This document shows, piece after piece, positions 1 through 12,541 of a DNA stretch of 64,000 bases; position 1 is the first letter of the stretch; each line of letters starts with the position of its first letter. A model generated the notes under the pieces. The model did not search any database. It saw only the letters and a program-made list of their open reading frames with translations, and was not told where the DNA came from. Source of the DNA: Capitella teleta (Eukaryota; Annelida; Polychaeta; Capitellidae); contig KB305378.1 in assembly GCA_000328365.1 (NCBI GenBank), forward strand, positions 437,824 through 501,823. Direction: 5' to 3'. Both the position numbers and the translations under genes were made by a program.

Positions 1-271
1 ATTGACATTTATAATAAGAAGAAATATCTCAGTACAACACTATATGGGTATACCCTAATCGCATCGAAATTTGTTGAAAAACAAGTCATCCGAGGTCACG
101 AAGGGTCAGTTACTTGACCTGCTTATGAGTCACTGACCCATATCCCCAAGGGGTATATAAGACCGCGGATGCCTTCCTCAGCATCTTGACCTTGAGCATA
201 TTCGTGTAATAATAATTGTTCGAATAATCGGCTCAGTTGTACTGAGATATTTCTATAATATAAATGTCAAT
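1..271. mobile_element. Short DIRS-derived piece made of element ends
   Basis: Bases 7-187 are, by eye, an identical reverse complement of 3042-3222, the far end of the neighbouring DIRS-type element. The piece closes at 261-271 with the reverse complement of its own first 11 bases, so it is bounded by short inverted repeats and contains no coding part. It looks like a fossil consisting of both ends of the family with no middle. The exact match of the 181-bp end suggests that it is young. It touches the window edge, so a longer structure to the left cannot be excluded. Confidence 0.6.
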
Positions 272-300
272 TTTAAGACGTTTCACTTTAAAATTGTTCC

Positions 301-3222
301 ATTTATAATAAGAAGAAATATCTCAGTACAACACTATATGGGTACGACTGTTGAGCATCGATTGTGAGGACAACTGTAACCAATAAAAACAAATAAACAG
401 TTTACAAGTTTATTACGTGTCCCGAGTAAAAATGCCTTTACGAGGCATCAAGAGTTCAGCAATCATGAGGAATCGGGGTCTGTTAGGACCTATGGGCCTG
501 TACGCCGTCTCTGAAAAGAGGAAAAGCATGTTTAGCCATTGTATACTAATTCATGTTTAAGTATACATGTATCAGTAAAGAACTGGTCATTCAAATACCA
601 AATCTGGGAGCAAGTCAATCGTGGATTGAACTGTATCCCGTCTTAACGCCTCCGCAGGTAAAACTCGGACGTAATTCGAGTATAAAGTCTGAGAAGACGA
701 CCAGTCTGCTGATTGCATAATTGCGTTGTCACTCAACCCACGGGCCAACGCGGTCGACGCTACCGTTGAACGGGCTGAGCCTGGAGAGGCTGTATTACCG
801 GCACCCATCAGAGTTTGAGCGAACCACTGCCGTAAAGTGGCGCGGACAGCGGTTCCATGTGGAGGAGTTGTTGTCACAAACAGTACCGGGCTGGAGCGAC
901 GTGTTGCAGTAGCTTCTAAATAGGTGCCGCACACGGCAGAGTTCTGCATGTGGTGATAGTGAGAAGTGAATCGGAGGTGAGCGATGTCCTGGTCGATCTT
1001 GCTTCAAACCGAAACGAGGCTGAAAAACGACCGATCGATCAGTGACCACACACCAAGGTTCCTCGGAATCAAGGAGACACAGATCGCTGATTTTGCGACA
1101 GGAGAAGACGAGTACTAAAGCAAACGTTCTATGAGATAACTGGCGAAACGACAAGCTTTCGAGGGGACCCCACGTACGAAGGAAGTCTAAAAGCGTAGCT
1201 ACGTCCCATGCTTCCCGCGGACGTCTCCTTGCGGGCGGTCTGGTGAGGAAAACTGCTCGCATAAATCTTTGAAGCAGAAACGAGTTGGAAAGAGAATTGT
1301 CTAAAGGGTTAGATAAGGAGGAGACTGCAGCCCTATGCACCCCCAACGTAGAGGCTGCTAGGTCTCGGCTCTGGAACAGATACCACAGGTACCGGACTAA
1401 GGATATCTCTGAGAGATCAGATCGATCCATACCGCTGGCTTCACTCCATTGCGTCTAAGAACGCCACGCGGACTCGTCTGTCTGTCGAGAAGAGCCCCTA
1501 ATTGAGTCGGTAATAAATGCGGCGAGCTCCGGCGTAAGTCCTGCAGCTTGGATAGGTTGGCGCATATAATCCAAGCCACGAATTGCAGATTCCTCAGATC
1601 CCGAGTGTTCTGAGTTGGAGCAGGAGGGGTTGACAAAGTGATAGAGAAATCACTTCGCCCATCCACATCGCGTCCGTCCACCACGGGGTTATCAGAAGCA
1701 AAATCCCCGGTGATGCTGCTAGCTTGGCGAGCGTCTGCAGTATCAAGTGAGGGGGAGGGGGGAACGCATACATCCACGGGAAATCCCACTGATGTTGCCG
1801 AGCATCTAAGCCTAGGGCTTGATGGTCGTGGCGATGAATCGAGAAGTACTGGTGCACTACTGCGTTGTGGGCTGACGCAAAGAAGTCGACGTTGGGTGTT
1901 CCCCACAGGAGGAACAGCCGCCGAAAAATTCCCGATAACAGAGACCATTCTGTGATTACCCGGCTGCGAGAGAGGGCGTCGGCTTCCACATTGGCGATGC
2001 CCGGAATGTAGCAGGGTGCACCGAGACGACCTTTCCACGCAGGAGGGGAGCCCACTGCAGAGTTGCGTTGTAGATCGCCTGAAGCTCTAATACATTGATA
2101 TGACGCCAGTCGCGGGCCTCCCAAGTTCCCGCCAGAGAACGCGTGCCCCACGTGGCTCCCCACCCGGAGCCCGATGCGTCCGCGGACATAGCTACCGACG
2201 GAAGAGCAGGTGACAGCCGTTTGATCACGATTAACAGAGTTGACCACCAACGAAGTTCCAAAATTGCTTCTTCGGAAAAGATGCATTTCCTGAAACGATC
2301 AATGATTGAATTGTATCTAGCAGACAGACACGTTTGAAGCGCTCTGGAATTCAATCTCGCACGTGGAACGGCGAATGAAGCAAAATTCGTTTGGCCGAGG
2401 AAACGTTGTAGATCCAGGCACGAACTATGAGGGCGCTGTAATAGTCTGTGAGCGAACAACTGAATTCTGTCTACTTTCTCAGTAGTGAGCGCGACCGAAG
2501 GACAATCTGTATCTCACTCCAAACCGAGGAAGGTAAATTGTTTCTTTGGGTGAAGGTCCGATTTCTCCAAATTAATGAGGAAACCTAGATTGCGTAACAG
2601 GGCCATTACGAAATCACGTTGATATAGGAGATCGCGTCGTGAGCGTGCCATAATGAGCGTATCGTCGAGATAAAAAACTACCCTAATGCCCATCTGACGG
2701 CAGTAACGAGTGATAGCTTGAGTCAATTTGGTGAAGATTCTTGGTGCTTAGCATAGACCAAAAGGCATAGCCTTGAATTGGAAGAGTTTTCCGCGAAACT
2801 TGAAACGCATGAATTTCCTAAACGAAGGGTCGATGTTAACATGGAAATATGCGTCAGTTAAGTCTAGTGAAACCAAGAAGTCTTTTTCTCTGAGGGAGTG
2901 CGCAACCATGCGTAGCGTAGCCATCTTGAAACTTCTTGGCATGATGAAGCGATTAAGTGGTTTCAAATTGAATACTGGCCGTAAACCTCCATTCTTTTTG
3001 TGGCGTCGCAGCGTGTTATCCGTTTAAAAGCGAAAAGGGAAAAGATGCTGAGGAAGGCATCCGCGGTCTTATATACCCCTTGGGGATATGGGTCAGTGAC
3101 TCATAAGCAGGTCAAGTAACTGACCCTTCGTGACCTCGGATGACTTGTTTTTCAACAAATTTCGATGCGATTAGGGTATACCCATATAGTGTTGTACTGA
3201 GATATTTCTTCTTATTATAAAT
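301..3222 (-). mobile_element. DIRS-type tyrosine-recombinase retrotransposon, broken copy
   Basis: Read on the minus strand, the parts come in DIRS order. A reverse transcriptase region (about 2510-2970) has a YLDD-type active-site motif and a following FKAMPFGLC-like stretch. An RNase H-like region (about 1960-2460) contains SADASGSGWGATW. A tyrosine recombinase (about 590-1430) ends in a G-x-W-x-S...Y pattern typical of the family. No gag-like part is recognised. Short inverted ends are visible (301-344 against 3179-3222), as expected of DIRS1-like elements rather than LTR elements. The copy is a fossil: its reading frame is interrupted in several places. The exact end match to the piece at 1-271 argues for recent activity of the family. 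Confidence 0.8.
3042..3222 (-). repeat. DIRS terminal repeat (181 bp), inverted relative to 7-187
   Basis: Reading 3222 down to 3042 gives the same sequence as 7-187 with no difference found by eye. The first 44 bases are also repeated, inverted, at 301-344. This is the 5' end of the minus-strand element. Confidence 0.8.
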
Positions 3223-4423
3223 CGATTTTTTTTTCTTATTTTAAATAATCTATATGTCATTTTAGCTTGATTGGTACTTGCATGTAATATTACATCACGC
3301 ATTTATGGATATATGATTACATATCTGGTATTTTTATAAAATAAATAATTATACTACTAATCAATATGAAAATCGTGACATGTGAAAAGACGACTTGCTG
3401 ATATACGTCCAGCAATTGATCAACACCTTGTTCTATACGTAACCATGGTAACCTGTATCGGGATAGTATATTGCATATTGAGTACATTGTTACTATAGAT
3501 TACGCACATTGCATATATGCACGGAGAAAAATCGATGTGGATTGGGCGAATGTCGGCGCGAGTTATTGGCGTCCCTCCCTCTCAATCAACGTCTGTTCAA
3601 TGCGAGTTCAGCTCTCTACTATCTAGTTTTTTAGGGTCTCGACGAGCTAAGTTATGGTGAGTGAACATGTTATCAAGAGGGTTAATTTATATATAATTAT
3701 TATGTTCTGGCGAGTACTATCTTTAATCTAGGCAGATGCGCGGAATAAGTTTAACGTGTGTATATTTTTGTGCTTTATTAGTATTTATGATAGTAGAGAA
3801 TCATTTGCGTCATAAACATTTTAATTGAACGACGCGAGGTCCTGGGTATTCGTGGATATGCTCTCATAATTCAAATGAAATATATAATGAACGAGATAAT
3901 GTGTGATGCGTTATGATTTCGTAGTTCATGGTGTACTGGAAAAGTGCGTTATGATTACGAAATGAATGAAGAGTGGACGAGAAAAAAAAGTTTATTGAGC
4001 ATAATTTCACTTTCACACGTTCACAATTACACAACAAATTCTCTACATCACTTTTGACTGTTTAAAACAAAAAAGGCACAGAAAGATAGCACAATATCCA
4101 AAAAGTGTAGAGAATAATTATAATCATAATTGCATTGAGGAATAAAAAGCCACAAATGAATATCAAAATAGATTATACTGATGGAAGCTCTAGGAGGTAA
4201 ATACTAGAATTTATTGCTCTTGATATTGTACAACACAGCACATGCATAGAAAGTTTCCATAACTTTACTAGAAACAAAAAATATATTGAAAGAAAGATGA
4301 ACAAAATAAATTGATTGAAAACACGCTAAGACAAGAGAGGAAATAAATACAATCATAAATGCTCTAAAATTTGTAGATGGCATAATAAGGAAAACATGGA
4401 AAATGAACACATTTTTTCAAGTT
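3223..4423. other. Intergenic, downstream of the CCDC88-like gene
   Basis: No supported coding sequence. It holds two copies of the TGCGTTATGATT motif (3907-3918 and 3945-3956, direct orientation). A TTTATT at about 4210 reads as AATAAA on the minus strand and is a candidate poly(A) signal for the CCDC88-like gene. At 3652-3660 an ATG is followed directly by a good splice donor (ATGGTGAGTG) on plus, which could be a tiny first exon, but no downstream partner was found. Confidence 0.5.
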
Positions 4424-7400
4424 TTACACATTGGAGTAAAAATGATACAAGCGCTTATCATACTGACTCTTCCCCGTCAGCGACATTTGCAGCGAATCGC
4501 AAATTCTCCGAAGCTTCCTGTTTTCAACTTCCAACTTCAGATTCTTGCTCTCCATCAAATCCAACTGATCTGTCGTTCCACGGACACTTTTCAATGTCCG
4601 TCTCATTTCAGCGTTTTCCAGCAACAAATGCTGATTCCGATTCTGCAGTTCAACGATCTTATCCACAAAAGCTTTCCACTTGCCGTTGTTCGATCCAGTG
4701 TATCTCATCTGCATCTGTATCGTCTCTGACGTGAACACCTCGAAGCAGTGGTCATTGTTTCCGTTGCTGTCGGGGGACGCTGAGTGATCGGGAGACGTAG
4801 CGCAGCCACTGTCCGTGTCAGTGAAGTACTGCGTGCGCTGATGCATCGTCTGCTCCATACCGTTGGTCGGGTATTTTTTCACGTCAGAGTTGAGCACCAT
4901 GCCTTTGGAGGGGCGCTCCAGCGTTTGAGGGGCCGACTGGATGACACGGCGTCTCTCTGGCATTGTGGCACGCTGTGGACCGTTGCGTACAAACGGCTGG
5001 TGGTCGGTCGGGGTTCGCGGTGGCTTCATCTGGACGGATGACCGCAGGCGGTCGTTGCGGTTGAAGGAGTGGAGCGGGGCTTTGACGGGGGTGCTTGGGG
5101 CCGAGCGGCACGGTTCCCTTTCGTAGTGATGGTGGTGGAAGTGATGATGGTGATGCTCAAATTCTTTGCCGCGTTGCACACGACTCGGCTCAGTTGGAAT
5201 GCCGATCACAGAGGCATGGCGCTGCAGAGCTACGGGTCTTCCATCCTGAGATACTGAACTCGATGACCTTGGCCTGGCAACACGCTTCTTGCAGTTTTCC
5301 TTAGAGCATTTCGAGCGCTGCTTCTGTGGACTATCATTGACGTATGAGATCCTAGCAGGACTTTCGACGGGAGCGCCGTTGTCCGATTGGAAGCTCTGGT
5401 TGAGGGGCGTCACTAGGGCCATCTTCTCCATCTCTTCTGCCTTGTTGCGCATGGCATCAACTTGACGCTCCAATGATCTCACTTTCTCCGCGTGACTTTC
5501 CTTCAGCAGACGTAGCTGCTCCTTGTAATGCTCCCGTTCGTCCACCAAATCACGACTCATTTTCTCTGTCCTTGCACTTTGTTCTTTCCCTCTCCCAACA
5601 GCTGCCTGCATCATCTGCAGTTGGCGGCTGCTCTCTTCATTCTGCAGCTGCAGCTGCTGATTCCGCTCCTCCAGCTGACCCACTCTGGACTGGAACTCCT
5701 GGGCCACCCGTTCCTTCAGCCGCAGACTCCTCTGTTCAATCTCCAAAACTTTGCTCTCAAATTCCTTCGAGAGTTCCTTTGATGTCTTTCTCCGTAGCTC
5801 TTTCGTTTGCAGCTCGAGCTCCGACATTTTCTTCTCAAACTCCTGCTGCGTTTCCGCTTGCAGCTTCGTGAGATGGCGCTGTGTGTCATCTAAACGTCTC
5901 TCTGTGTCGTTCAGATTCTCCTTCAGCAAATCATTCTCGGCTTCCAGTTGCGTCACTCGCGAATCCATGCTGTCTCTCAACTCATCAGATATCGTTCCCC
6001 CCTTCGGGGGAGATGGCAGATGCAGCTGCAAGTGGCTGCCGCTGAGGAAATCCGAAGACGCGTAGCTGAGCATCCGCCTCAAGGACCCCTGGCCTCCTGA
6101 CGGCTGTGAAGAAGATAAGACTGAATTCTCATCTTCTAAGGTGCGCAGGTGTGTTTTCAGATTGTCTCGTTCCTGTAACGAGAAAAAAAAAAAAAAAATC
6201 ATTGAGTAACTCTTGCAGATGAATGTTTATATCTTCATAAGCATACCTGGATAACATCCTCCATTTGAAGTTGGGTTCGAATTAATTCGTCCATAACAGA
6301 TTCAGATCTTTTCTGCGAGGAGTTAACCTGTTCCTCTAAACGACCTCTCAACTCCATTAATGAGTCGTTATCCTGACGCAATTCCTGAGAGAAATCAAAA
6401 TAAATTCAGTTAACGAGATATAATTATAACTGCAAGACACTTACATCAACCCTCGCTTTGAAGAATTCCATTTCCCGCACGCGGTCTTTGTATTTGAGAA
6501 TTTCTTTTTCGTACATTTGAACTTTTCCGGCTTCTTCCTTGTATTCTTCAATTTCATCGCGATACGATCTTGCCATTTTGGCTTCTTTGCTGAGTAACGC
6601 ATTCTGATGAGGAGGGAAAATTATTGCAGTTGTAAATTTCACAGTTAAACAGACCTGTTGGGAGATTTTACGCAGGGATAGGCGAGTTTGTTCTAGTTCT
6701 TCCTTCTGTTCTGCCGCGAGCTTCTGCCGCTCTTCCCTGGAATCATAACGCACTTTCAATAAAAATCATAACGCACTTTTATTAAAAATCATAACGCACT
6801 TTCTTGTGTGATTTACCGGTAAAATTCATACCGCACTGAACAATTATTCTCCCTGAAAACGAAATAAGTACTCACAATTCAGAAGTGAGTTGATTGAGTT
6901 TGTTCCGACAGGCATTGAGCTCCTTGGTCATGTGATATGCTTCAAGGTTTTCAGGTGGAGAAAGTGACCCATGCCGACCTTCAACTTCGACCCGCAAATA
7001 TTCACACTCTTTGTATAACTCAACTACACGCTGTTTCCATAGAAAAAAAAATTAAATTAAAATTCTTCCTTTGAAATTTCGAAATTCACCTGGTCAAGAG
7101 ATTGGCGTTCAGTGGTCAATGATTGAGCAATGGACGCCCATGTTGCATAATTAATGGTGGAGTCGTCAGGAGAGGAGAGACTGACCACGGTCATTGGGTC
7201 ATCTGTGACCTATGCAGACAGGCAGAATTTAATTAGTACATATGTGAACCGCATAGAAGCGAAGCATCAATATAATTTATCATTTATCGTGAAATAATTA
7301 TACAAACTTATCAGAAATGGCATTAATAAAGTCTGACTGTATTCACAAAGTTGCATGCATCATGAAACAGGCAAAAGTAGTGTGTATGCTTTGATAGTGA

Positions 7401-10400
7401 ATTTAGTCATCTTAAATTTAGAAAATATCTCAAAAACTGTGTGAATTAACTCATTAATTTCTTTTAATACAACTAAATCTACATGATAACCATGGGAGAC
7501 CAAAGCATTATAAAGAAATTGATCTTGCCTGAGTTAACTCTCAAGACATTTAAGAAGTTAAGAGCTGAGTAAACAATCTGTATAAGATCCCAGATGACAG
7601 ATTCTGAAGCAATCGATTACATAACCATCTATTTGGTTGAATTTATTTTTATCGAGGGGGTGGGCAGGAATCTTGATTGAATATTTGAAATAACGGTTAT
7701 TACGACAGTGAGAGAAAATACAGTCAGACCCCGTTAATCCGCCGCCATGTAATCCGCCCTAAAATCTCAGGGACGAATCATTTGTAATGTTAATTGTGTC
7801 ATGTAATCCGCCCTTTTCGTTAATCCGACCACGATTCTATGGAACGAATCTACAATTTACCATTGTAAATAACACATGTAATCCGCCCCCTAAATTGCGT
7901 GTTGAAAACAAACATCAGCCAAGACACATCAATTGTTGGTGATTTCTTTGAAGTCGGGTCAGTTTAACAACAAATGATGCCTCCCCGTTGTTTAACACTT
8001 AACAAGTTAATTAAACAAAGCGAATCAATCGCAGGCAAAAATTCTGTTTAGGCTTCAATTTTATTGGTAGCTGGGATAAGCGATGTTCAGGAGCGGAATG
8101 AACGAGGGGACGAAGTTGTGAGTGGAGATCAATCGAGTGGAGAAGCATTATAATGCATTACATGGGTTTTAGAATGACACACAATTTTTATCTATTTGTG
8201 GTCTGAAATGTAATCCACCCTTTTCGTTAATCCGTCAGTTTCTTTAGGAATGGAGAAGGGTATAAAAAGTGATTACGTAATCTTGATATTCAAGAACTTC
8301 AGGGTTATAGAAAAAGTGTATAAAATTAGTTAAATTACCTGTCTAATTTGTGAAACGAGGGCCTCTTGTACTTTGTAGGGAAGAGTTTTAATGACGTTGA
8401 TGTACGACTCTTTCTGAACACATTGTACTGCGCAACCCAAAAGGAGAAGCAGAAGTCTCTGAATGGCACTCAGACTGGCATCTGTAGACAAAATAAGACA
8501 AAATAAAATAAAATAAGATAAGATAAGATGAAATGAGATAAGCTAAGCTAAGCTAAGCTAAGCTAAGCTAAGCTAAGCTAAGATAAGATAAGATAAGATA
8601 AGGTAAGATAAGCTAAGATAAGGGAAGAATATATTAACAACCCCATCGCGACTCCCGGTGTAACCTTAGAAGGTAAAATCTGAATACCTCCAGACTTTAT
8701 TACATCATAATTTGGGTTGAAGCCAAAGTATATTACACAAGTGAGAGGGAAAAAAGTCCAACAAATTGGGTAATTCAGTAACGAACAAAACAACAAACGA
8801 ACTCTAGATTTAAAAAATTCTCACACAATAGTTCAATGGCTTTGAATGAAAAAAGGCTAACAAGGATAGAAATCCACACTTTACACAGTATATTCACCAG
8901 ATGTAACACTCTAAAAAAATCCAATAGAACTTTGTGAAGAAGCTGTGAAAAGACTTACTGTATCTCTTACTGTATACTATAGATTTATTGATCATTATTA
9001 TCCGTTTTCTCTCAGGTGTTTTCTAAAAGCTTTTCAATTAGTTAAGACCTCTGAATCCATACAGAATTAAGCCCAGGTGTTTATCAACAAAGCTATCCAG
9101 GACTCTGATATACAACACAATACGTCATTAATCTAGAATATATCAAAAACACATGCATAGCTCATTAAAAATGACGTTCAGACTACCATAGTTAAGCACA
9201 CATCGGTAATTAAGATAAGACCTTTGAGTGGATCCTTGGCGATGCTCAAGATGTCTGGAAGTTTCATCACGACGACTGAGTCCAGCATTTCCTGAGAGAG
9301 AAAATAAGATTAATTTATCCAATCAAAGGTTGCTTACCTGGTAGAAGTTGAGGATGTTATGTAACAGTGTTCCCCAGTTTTGCAGTCGGGCGTTGAGGTC
9401 TTTAGCCGTGCGTAGGACCCCATCGGCCTCATCTCTGTCCGCACTGCGTAATTGAAGAAATAATTCCATAATTGCCGAATAATTTTGGTTATTGATATCA
9501 GTATTATTTAGAATTGAACTAGAAAAAAAAGAAAGAAAACGAATCCTCTACTAATGTATAATTACTTTTACAGTATTAGTATGTCATCTACAGATTTGGA
9601 ATTTTAGAATTCAAATCATGAGAAATTTGTTTTGAAAATAATATTAGTAAATTGATGATAATTTAAGGTTATGTTTATATTGTTTTGTTTACTGTATGTA
9701 CATTCAATTATTGTGATGCCATCTCTCCTTTATGCTTGTTAATTTTATTAATTTTGAAACTGGCATCCTTGTATTTACACAAAACTAATATTATGATAGT
9801 ATAAAAGCAATTTGCAACACCTGTTAACAATTCTAATTGAGTTCTCAACTTAAGGATTTCCACCTAAACCAGGATTCGAGCATAATCAACATTCCTTCAA
9901 GCACTCTCAAGTCTTAACAGTCTTAAGAAGGCATACAGCCAAGTAATATTCCAGTTTACAAGGATCTCTTTTATAAAGGATTTCAAAGAGAAAATTTTGC
10001 CAATTATTCTCAAGTAGATTGTGTGGTGAATATACATGTATAATGATTATACTCACTCTGATCATGTTAAAACGATGAGGAATTTCCTTTTACTGGTAAT
10101 TATCAATATAAAATGTCTCAGAAGATTTCCAAATGATTTACTTTCAATAAAAAGAGTACCAGTATTAACTTGACTAAGTTCTCAATTCTCAGGAGTAATT
10201 TCTTTTAGGTCAATACCGCGTATTGAAATTAAATTTTATCTTCGCAGGGTCCAATTAGTACTGCGATAAAATTTGAAATACCCTAATTATCCTCAATATA
10301 TCTCTAATTAAACTAGATGAGAGGAAGCGCTGGGTTGACAGAATGACCAACAAAAGTCTGCTTTATGTTATGAATAAGATTCAATCTCACAGCCGTAATA

Positions 10401-12541
10401 GTAACTGTATGCACAAACATGCAGGCATTGAACATACACAAATGGATAGTGTCGGCTATGAGTCATTGTATATAAAAGAAGGGCAATTTTATAAGCATTT
10501 ATGAGAGGGAAAAATTATATCTCCTTTACAAATCTTTCGCAAAGGTTATTTTTACGAGCAAAAAAATATATTAAAGAAAAATTAAAGTCTTTGAGCGTTG
10601 GGACCATGGTTTTCAAGACTCTCGATCAGACATTATTTTGACACACGAAGAGTGGTTATGCAACTTCAAAATGCAGCATTTCGGTCATTTATGAATATAA
10701 ATATTTTTCAAGTATTGTTACCGGTAAATTACTAAATTTCAATGGTGAACAAAAATTGGATTTTCTTACTTTTCAGTACACATTGAAAATATTCTACGGT
10801 AATATTGCAAATTTATCACAGTAGCTTTGAGCAATGATGTAATCGATGTTAAGCCTTTTTGAGGTGAACTTTGATCTGATCCTCTTCAGTTTAAGCTTTG
10901 AGTCTGAGCATATGTTAGAAATTTATGACTCATTAAGTCGTGAAATAAACATCATATTAAACCTGCTTTGATAACGAGTCCGCCGCCAAACACTACCATC
11001 TCTTCTCTTATCAGATATTATGATAACACATCACAAAGGCCTGTCTGGTATGCGAACAACAAAATTTGTATAATTTAGTTAATAGCAGAAAACATAGAGG
11101 CTGCTAATTAGTATGCTAACTAGAACAATTAATTAACCAATTGATAAGGAGTCAAGTGATATAGATAAGAATATCAAAAAGATAGCAGGTCATTCCTGGT
11201 CTTCTTAAATGATAAGATTGAATGCACACAGGGACAACATTATATTATTTCTTGCTAGTCATAAAATGAATCATATAAATTTTATGATCTTTGACTTATG
11301 TTTTATCGCTTGTCAACCTAACACTGAACTCAAACAACGGAAATAATACTAATAAATTAATTTAACACTCACCATTCTTGGTAACCTTCAGTTAGGAACA
11401 TGCCATTTTAGCAGTTTAGTGTTTTAAGTTCAATAGATTTAAACTAAATTAATTAATTAATAAAAAATTTACATCCATACCTTTTGATTCTTGAGATTTA
11501 AATAATATAAATAGTGACAATCTGAAATTATACCCCTGAATGCCAAACCAAGGATTTTAATAATTATTTATTAATTAACCATTAAGTAATTCATTACTCA
11601 AAATTACTAGTATCTTCTCACTACAGCTTAGTCGGGTGAATTATGTCCCTAATTCAGCATTTATATTTCACGCACTCATTTTAAGTATCAACTAAATGAA
11701 TAATTCAAGAAAACACAGAGTGCAGCAAAATTAAACTCAAGAGAGAGGCTTTGATGAAAAGCAGAATAAATAAACAAAATATTATAAAAACACAAACATT
11801 TGCAGGAAGACGTCCAACAGAAATGCTCCATCGCTGATTTCTTGAAATTCCAGTCGCTGAGATGACGAAAACGTCTGGAGCTGAAAATAAACAGATGGTG
11901 GAGGTCAGAGGTGAAGGTCACCGCAGGAGAGGTCACAACAACAAAGGGAATCATCGGATTCACACCTTATGTAATCATAGTTGATGGTTGAAATATGGTT
12001 GGATAGGGGCCCATGCAATCTCTGATTACGCAAGCATGGAGTTATACTATAAGTGCTATCGCCAATTGAATTGCTTATGGCACCAGTTACTATTGTAACC
12101 GCAAAATCAGACAATGTTGATGTCATGATCAATATGAAATGATAATTCCAGCCTTGAACTAGGACTGTCTTTACTATTCACCGACTTGATTTACTTTTAA
12201 TCGACGCAAATCTATACGGTTAAAACTGTTGAAAGCGCACTGCGCGGGGAGTATGAAAAATCCAATCACCAAAAATGTGCGATTTACAATCCGATAATAT
12301 TGATAACATGTTAAAATGGATTAAATAAGCACATAGCGGTCTGATCAACGTTCATTCTATGCAGCATCGATAGCGCCCATGTGCTCGTATATTTGGCATT
12401 TACAACTGCCATGCAATAAAGCATGACGAAATGTAAACACTGCAGAAAGATAAGACAGAGATAAGCACCCAGCAACCAAAAGAAGGCAAAACTCACCCAA
12501 GTGACGAGAGGGCTGTCCATGAACGTTAGAATAGCCGCCAT
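4424..12541 (-). CDS. CCDC88: CCDC88 (Girdin/Daple)-like HOOK-domain coiled-coil protein, 11 exons, 949 aa
   Basis: Exons, all phase-consistent: 12497-12541, 11798-11880, 9338-9443, 9222-9291, 8339-8481, 7090-7209, 6876-7030, 6655-6736, 6445-6603, 6247-6384, 4424-6172. The first exon carries FMDSPLVTW, nearly the Girdin N-terminus, and exon 5 carries LLLLLLGCAVQC, diagnostic for CCDC88 HOOK domains and different from true HOOK1-3. The HOOK domain covers about residues 1-165, coiled coil about 180-640, then a low-complexity linker with a His-rich run near residue 707, then a second coiled coil about 860-935. Vertebrate members are near 1,900-2,000 residues, so this is about half size. The GBA motif for G-alpha binding was not seen. 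The chain ends in S-N-V, a class I PDZ-ligand pattern; vertebrate Daple also ends in a PDZ ligand. Family members link dynein/dynactin cargo, actin and Wnt/G-protein signalling. Exons 1-5 are separated by long introns, while most of the rest are compact. Confidence 0.85.
6741..6835. repeat. 23-bp tandem repeat of the AATCATAACGCAC motif inside a CCDC88 intron
   Basis: AATCATAACGCAC starts at 6741, 6764 and 6787, a period of exactly 23, with a diverged fourth copy (ATTCATACCGCAC) at 6823. The array abuts the 3' splice site of the exon that starts at 6736, so the first repeat forms part of that acceptor region. Confidence 0.8.
7721..8241. mobile_element. Probable pogo/Tc1-like DNA transposon relic in a CCDC88 intron
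   Basis: After a TA dinucleotide the sequence begins CAGTCAGACCCCGTTAATCC, in the style of pogo/Tigger termini. A subterminal word, CATGTAATCCGCCC, repeats at 7746, 7800 and 7875, with a diverged copy at 8207. TTTTCGTTAATCCG also occurs near 7813 and 8221. No inverted right end and no transposase were found, so it is a truncated or non-autonomous relic. It lies between the exons at 8339-8481 and 7090-7209. Confidence 0.4.
8522..8640. repeat. Simple repeat, (TAAGC)n / (GATAA)n
   Basis: Pentamer array with TAAGC units in the middle and AAGAT units on both sides, inside a CCDC88 intron. Confidence 0.85.
9444..11797. other. Long CCDC88 intron, 2.35 kb
   Basis: AT-rich intron between the HOOK-domain exons at 11798-11880 and 9338-9443. 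I see no embedded exon, gene or clear mobile element on either strand. Confidence 0.6.

Noticed and set aside
3600-3662. Possible tiny first exon ending ATG|GTGAGT
   Set aside because: Attractive donor, but no plus-strand downstream exon was found.
4424-6172. Annotation as a true HOOK1-3 protein
   Set aside because: FMDSPLVTW and LLLLLLGCAVQC fit the CCDC88 HOOK domain, not HOOK1-3.
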